A stretch of 49,369 nucleotides of DNA. It comes from a virus. Positions 45,884 to 49,369 of the stretch are shown one piece after another. Location: the IMG/VR virus record IMGVR_UViG_3300018063_000008, positions 1-49,369 of that record; one strand, given 5' to 3'. The translations under genes and the position numbers were made by a program. The stretch's first letter is position 1, and each line of letters begins with the position of its first letter. The notes beneath the pieces were generated by a model. It did not search any database, had not been told where the DNA came from, and saw only the letters and a list, made by a program, of their open reading frames with translations.

Positions 45884-45926
45884 AAAACGCGACCTGCACA
45901 CCCCAAGAGAGGGTATACAGGCCGCG
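45884..45926 (-). terminator. Leader hairpin between late promoter E and the protease gene
   Basis: A long stem, CGCGG-CCTGTATACCC with GGGTGTGCAGG-TCGCG (including G-T pairs), then TTTTCGTTTAAG. It is longer than the other leader hairpins but in the same position. Confidence 0.72.
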
Positions 45927-45949
45927 CCTGTTTATTTCATATATTTTGT

Positions 45950-45961
45950 ATTATAGCACAG
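45950..45961 (-). promoter_or_regulatory. Late promoter E, before the head operon
   Basis: The minus strand reads TTTGCAAACATCTGTGCTATAAT, combining the left half of the early palindromic element with a perfect -10. An additional TTGACA lies 20 bases upstream of the -10, too far for a standard -35. Confidence 0.75.
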
Positions 45962-45993
45962 ATGTTTGCAAATCGTGTCAATCACGCCGCGAG

Positions 45994-46440
45994 CTAAAAT
46001 GGATTATCTTGCTCGCCTGTAATGGAACGCCAGCGTTCGATAGCTTGTAAGCCCAATTCGCAATCCCACATTGGCGGAATGCTGCTATGAAGCATCTGCT
46101 GATGTTCATAGCTTTGCGCGTGGTGAGCGACTCGACCTTCTAATGGTTTCAGTCCTGGCTGATGCAACTGGCATCGGCCATTCACGTAGAAGGTGCAGCC
46201 TTCATCGGACTTCGGCCAGTAGGGGGTTATCTTACCCTCATGGCCCTTCAACGCGCCGCACAGAATGGCAATCGACTTGTCGCCCTTATTCCCTTGCCAC
46301 CAATCCAGCATCAGGCGGCTGCCGTAGCCTGCGTCCATTAACTGCATGGCTTCTTCCGGCGTCGGCCAGCACGGGCGTAAACAGTATGATTGGCACTCGG
46401 CGCAATCGCAAGCGCCAAACACGTAAGTAATTTCTGTCAT
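45994..46440 (-). CDS. YkgJ-like cysteine-cluster protein
   Basis: 148 residues. CDCAECQSYCLRPCWPTPEE at the start and GCTFYVNGRCQLHQ with RVAHH in the middle fit the YkgJ zinc/iron-cluster pattern (C---C--CC----P---E ... C-FL--G-C-IH--RP). Between Mu F-like and protease genes, such a protein is unexpected in a capsid operon. Its role is unknown. Confidence 0.75.
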   Translation of the reverse strand: MTEITYVFGACDCAECQSYCLRPCWPTPEEAMQLMDAGYGSRLMLDWWQGNKGDKSIAILCGALKGHEGKITPYWPKSDEGCTFYVNGRCQLHQPGLKPLEGRVAHHAQSYEHQQMLHSSIPPMWDCELGLQAIERWRSITGEQDNPF

Positions 46441-46484
46441 GTATCTATTTTAATCGTCGATGACCGCTTTGTGTAGCCATTTCC

Positions 46485-47576
46485 TCACGCCGCCATCAAT
46501 TCCCGCAGTAACTCGGCCAGGGCAGGCCCGATGAGCCAGATCAGGAAATCCCAGTCATCCGCCGGGTTCAAATAGATGTCTTCGCCGCTTTCGATCAGCG
46601 CCCGTAACTCGGCGATCACACCCGCTGTGTCCTCGACCACGACAGGCCGGACATGGCACCGACAATGCGGATGAAACGGTCCGATTCGGGCGCTGTAAAC
46701 CGAATAGGGTGGCCGGATCCGTTCGCCGCTGATGCCGATGGTGGCGTGCTGCGGGCAAATGGCGCAGGTCGGGTCGCCATTAGCCGAGCGCGCCACGTCG
46801 ATGCGATCCACAAACGGATTCATCTGAGCGCTGATGAGCGCGGCTTCATTAAAGGTGTGGCTGATCTCCGTCCGGCTCAGGCGCATGGCATCAAAGGATG
46901 CGCCGCCCGGCTGGTAACGTGATCCATACGGCTTCAGGGTACGGATGCCGCTACGCCCCGGCAGTAAATAGGCTTCCAGCGCTGCCGAGAGGTTCAACGA
47001 CGATTGGCCGACACGGACGCCGCGCGCCAGCAACTCGTCGATCTTACGCCGCGTCTCCGTGTCCGTCCGCCAGATGCGATCCGACAGCCGGTAGCCGCGC
47101 TCATCCGTCCAGCGGTGCGGCGGCACCCACTGCCGCAGCGGGTCAATCTGCGCCGGGATCATGCCGGTCAAACCCTCGGCGCTGATCTCGCTCACCGTCC
47201 GCCGTCCCCGGCGCAGGAAGTGATACACATCCTCCGGCAGATGCCGCCGCAGCCAATTTTCCTGCTGCTTCACAGCCTGATAGGTGGCAAAGGCGATCCA
47301 GTAGTTGAGCGCGCGCGGGTAGGGTGCCAACGCCGTCACACCGTCCTCGGCGAAGGCGGAGCGGTTATCGCCTCCGGTAAACAGGTCGCTGATCGTTTGG
47401 CCGACACTGGTCTGTACCCGGCGCTCAAAGCGCTCCTGAATCCGGCCATCCGCGCCAGTATAAGCCAGCAGCGTGCCGAGCGCCTTTAGGGTTGCCGTGC
47501 GCAGCAGGCGGGTGCTATCACGGCGCATCCCCGCCTGGGCGATTACCAGGGGCCGGTTGCTGCCAATAACCTGCAT
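46485..47576 (-). CDS. Mu F-like head morphogenesis protein
   Basis: 363 residues from ATG 47576, sharing bases with the previous stop (TAATG). The C-terminal signature is clear: RLSRTEISHTFNEAALISAQ, then DPTCAICPQHATIG and GPFHPHCRCHVRPVV. The N-terminal 200 residues are helical and carry the portal-contacting part. It is one of the minor capsid proteins (SPP1 gp7-like) made early in prohead assembly and ejected or bound near the portal. Confidence 0.9.
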   Translation of the reverse strand: MQVIGSNRPLVIAQAGMRRDSTRLLRTATLKALGTLLAYTGADGRIQERFERRVQTSVGQTISDLFTGGDNRSAFAEDGVTALAPYPRALNYWIAFATYQAVKQQENWLRRHLPEDVYHFLRRGRRTVSEISAEGLTGMIPAQIDPLRQWVPPHRWTDERGYRLSDRIWRTDTETRRKIDELLARGVRVGQSSLNLSAALEAYLLPGRSGIRTLKPYGSRYQPGGASFDAMRLSRTEISHTFNEAALISAQMNPFVDRIDVARSANGDPTCAICPQHATIGISGERIRPPYSVYSARIGPFHPHCRCHVRPVVVEDTAGVIAELRALIESGEDIYLNPADDWDFLIWLIGPALAELLRELMAA

Positions 47577-47887
47577 TACGCCACCCACGTCAAGGGCGTC
47601 GCCACATCAATTTCCAGGATGTCCACCGTCGTCGGCGTGCCGCTGGTGGTGAATTCCAACACATGCCGCCCGGCCTGGACAAAGGTGTAATCCTTGTAAT
47701 AGACGCCGGTGCTGGCTTTGATGAGCTGCGCGGCGGCATAAGTGTAGGTTTGCAGCGTGTCCACCGAGCCATCTGCCAGGTATACGCCGATGCGAAGCTG
47801 GATCGTCGTCGGATCGGCCACCACCCCAGCGGCATTGGTGAACGTATCCTGAATGCGTTTCGTTTGCCCCACCAGATATTGAGTCAT
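47576..47887 (-). CDS. Small beta-rich structural protein (103 aa)
   Basis: Begins MTQYLVGQTKRIQDTFTNAA, then TTIQLRIGVYLADGSVDTLQ, VYYKDYTFVQAGRHVLEF and a final strand. The repeated beta-strand pattern with G--LEF fits a small immunoglobulin-like phage domain. It is encoded next to the repeat protein and may bind it. Confidence 0.7.
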   Translation of the reverse strand: MTQYLVGQTKRIQDTFTNAAGVVADPTTIQLRIGVYLADGSVDTLQTYTYAAAQLIKASTGVYYKDYTFVQAGRHVLEFTTSGTPTTVDILEIDVATPLTWVA

Positions 47888-48624
47888 GGAATCACCTCCA
47901 ACTCGCCCTCACCGATGGAGAGCAGCACGATACCGCCACCGCCCGCCGATAAAATATCGATATTGCCACCACCTGCCGACAGGATCGTAACCGCACCGCT
48001 GCCCGCCAGCTCGACTACGGCTCCACCGGCAATCGCCGCCAGATAAAAGGTCTCTTCGGAAGCGATGAAGTTGGCGTTGATTGACACCGCGCCGACGACT
48101 ACTGCTGCCGTGTAAAATTGTTCCCCGGAGGGGATGAAGTGGGTCGCGACATTGACTGCGCCGGGCTGCACCGCCGCCAGATAAAAGGTCTCTTCGGAAG
48201 CGATGAAGTTGGCGTTGATTGCTGTGCCGGTCTGGATAGCGGCCTCGTAAAAGATTTCGACGGCGGCGATAAAATTCGCCTGGATCGACACCGCGCCGGG
48301 TGTAACTGTCGCATTATAAAAGGTCTCAGCGGAAGCGATAAAATCAGCCGCAATCGACACTGCCCCCGGCGTGACACTGGCGTTGTAAAAAGTTTCTTCG
48401 GCGGCGATAAAATTCGCGCTGACGGTATCGCCGCCGCCCGTTTGGGTGACGCCGGCATTGAAGAATGTCTCTGAGGAAGCGATGAAGTTGGCGGATACGA
48501 TATAGATTACGGTGGCGCTATAAAACGTTTCTTGAGTGGCGATCAGGTTGGCGAAGACGACATCATCAAAAACAATGCTCGCTCCGCTCAGGCTGGGATC
48601 GCGTAAGGCAATATCGTAAGGCAT
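47884..48624 (-). CDS. Repeat-rich virion protein (ANFIAS-E-FY units)
   Basis: 246 residues, built almost wholly from about nine tandem units of 22-24 residues with consensus ANFIASEETFYNAxVTPGAV, followed by a Gly-rich end with three ILSAGGGxI units. Similar FI-SAE--Y-PTV--GAV repeats occur in other phage structural proteins. Each unit is probably two beta-strands of a rod or fibre. The number of units can change by recombination. Confidence 0.82.
   Translation of the reverse strand: MPYDIALRDPSLSGASIVFDDVVFANLIATQETFYSATVIYIVSANFIASSETFFNAGVTQTGGGDTVSANFIAAEETFYNASVTPGAVSIAADFIASAETFYNATVTPGAVSIQANFIAAVEIFYEAAIQTGTAINANFIASEETFYLAAVQPGAVNVATHFIPSGEQFYTAAVVVGAVSINANFIASEETFYLAAIAGGAVVELAGSGAVTILSAGGGNIDILSAGGGGIVLLSIGEGELEVIP
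48030..48585 (-). repeat. DNA tandem repeats in the ANFIAS protein gene
   Basis: Units of 66-75 bases; for example AAAGGTCTCTTCGGAAGCGA followed by the same downstream bases occurs at 48047 and again at 48186. Units are coding and imperfect, so this is a repeat protein, not a CRISPR array. Confidence 0.78.
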
Positions 48625-48626
48625 GA

Positions 48627-49369
48627 TTAACTACCCGCGATGAAGTTGGCGCTGCGCCCAACCTTGGTATCGCTTTGACGGGCAACGGCGTACAAAGCAA
48701 CTGTATCGTCGTACCAGACGCCGCTAAATGTACCGCCCGCTACGGTGGTGAGTTCCAGCACCTTTTCCTCGGTATCGGCGCGATGAATATCAACCGTAAT
48801 GCCTGACCCGTCGCCAGTGTAATACGCGATAGTCTTTGAAAAGCTGAATGTAATGGTGTGGTAGTTCAGATACACGCCCCAACCAATACGACCAATATTA
48901 CTAAAATTAGCACGCATAATTCGTGCCGTTTCAATAACCATTCGAGTAACATCTGGATCGCCAGTCCAACGCTGCCACGAAGACAAATAAGTGTCATAAA
49001 TTACATAACAAGCTAGTTCGGTATCACTCACCTGCGTTGCTGATGCTATTCGCAGCCACCCTTCCTCAGCGCCCTCGCCAGATTTTAGTTCTCCGTCAAC
49101 AATCATTGAAAAAGCATTAAATGCGTGAACCAAATTAGCATAAACCGCTATATTAACAACGGAAAAATTGGTTTCTGGGATAATCGGCGCTTTAGAAGCA
49201 CTTAGGGCTTCAAAAACAGCATTGCCTGTTTGACTGCCGTGATCTGCATAAGCCCAATACGTATTATGTGCATGAGCGCCAACACCAGCACTGTGCTTGC
49301 CACTGGTATAATTCAAAAATACGCGATTCCCTAATGGAGAGCCAAACGCACCTGACGTTACCGCAGTTC
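48627..49369 (-). CDS. Fibre-like virion structural protein, C-terminal part (continues from 1..1525)
   Basis: C-terminal third of the join-spanning gene; 49247-49369 duplicates 1-123. An apparent internal start at 49316 is not needed, because the frame is open to 1525 on the other side of the join. The segment has an AHAHNTYWAYADHG stretch with HxH spacing, of a kind that binds metal in some trimeric phage fibres, and ends in predicted beta-structure with the closing residues RSANFIAGS. That ending echoes the ANFIAS repeat of the next gene (48624), with which it is separated by two bases. A receptor-binding role is possible but unproven. Confidence 0.85.
   Translation of the reverse strand, partial: TAVTSGAFGSPLGNRVFLNYTSGKHSAGVGAHAHNTYWAYADHGSQTGNAVFEALSASKAPIIPETNFSVVNIAVYANLVHAFNAFSMIVDGELKSGEGAEEGWLRIASATQVSDTELACYVIYDTYLSSWQRWTGDPDVTRMVIETARIMRANFSNIGRIGWGVYLNYHTITFSFSKTIAYYTGDGSGITVDIHRADTEEKVLELTTVAGGTFSGVWYDDTVALYAVARQSDTKVGRSANFIAGS
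49247..49369. repeat. Terminal direct repeat, right copy
   Basis: Exact copy of the first 123 bases, lying inside the same fibre-like gene. Removing one copy closes the circle and keeps the reading frame. Confidence 0.93.

Noticed and set aside
48030-48585. Regularly spaced repeats that could suggest a CRISPR array
   Set aside because: Repeats are in frame, imperfect and continuous with no unique spacers; they encode a repeat protein. No cas genes are present.
1-49369. Insertion sequences, reverse transcriptases (DGR/retron), toxin-antitoxin pairs
   Set aside because: No transposase, RT or recognised toxin-antitoxin pair is seen in any supported frame. The mobile genes are homing endonucleases only.

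Overview
The window is the complete, circularly assembled genome of a temperate, siphovirus-like tailed phage. Bases 1-123 are repeated exactly at 49247-49369. One open reading frame runs through the join without a break, so the unique circle is 49,246 bp. Both a lysogeny block (tyrosine integrase, small Cro/CI-type repressor) and a full set of head, tail and packaging genes are present. The host cannot be read directly. Three features are typical of Chloroflexota (Anaerolineae-like) proteins: Thr/Pro-rich linkers, a Flp-pilin-like N-terminus, and an SH3 plus Excalibur-like surface protein. I treat that host as an inference, not an observation.

Layout. (1) The late genes are all on the minus strand and, read through the circle join, form one block of about 30 kb in canonical order: small terminase, large terminase, portal (6.1-2.8 kb), small structural proteins and a 714-residue fibre-like protein spanning the join, repeat protein, Mu F-like head protein, protease/scaffold, decoration protein, major capsid (48.6-43.1 kb), a three-gene sugar cassette (43.1-40.3 kb), connectors, major tail protein, frameshifted tail chaperone, tape measure, distal tail and fibre proteins (40.3-28.3 kb), and a lysis/surface cassette (28.2-25.3 kb). 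(2) A left early block, also on the minus strand (15.3-7.8 kb), carries a replication initiator, ParA and a ParB-like protein, a PolX-type polymerase, an HNH endonuclease and many small proteins. (3) A lysogeny block (15.5-18.1 kb) carries the integrase, a possible attP, a surface protein and the repressor. (4) A right early block on the plus strand (18.2-25.2 kb) carries recombination and methylation genes (Rad52-like annealing protein, remnant of an AAA annealing/recombination ATPase, DNA cytosine methyltransferase) and ends at a bidirectional terminator facing the late block.

Regulation is the most unusual part. Five late start sites share one layout on the minus strand: an extended -10 promoter (TGTGCTAyAAT), then within a few tens of bases a GC-rich hairpin with a T-tract, then the ribosome-binding site and gene. 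A sixth copy of the promoter drives a GIY-YIG endonuclease. The early region carries a separate 20-bp inverted-repeat element (TTTGCA-N8-TGCAAA type) at four or five gene starts or leaders. One of these overlaps a promoter for a candidate 110-nt small RNA antisense to the leader of the replication gene. A 29-bp near-perfect palindrome inside the ParB-like gene is a candidate centromere.

Evidence of genome flux includes two homing endonucleases of different families with a shared, covarying RNA leader, a microhomology deletion that fused two early genes out of frame, two paralogous HTH genes, an out-of-frame small membrane protein in the lysis region, and a self-contained plus-strand gene with its own promoter and terminator.
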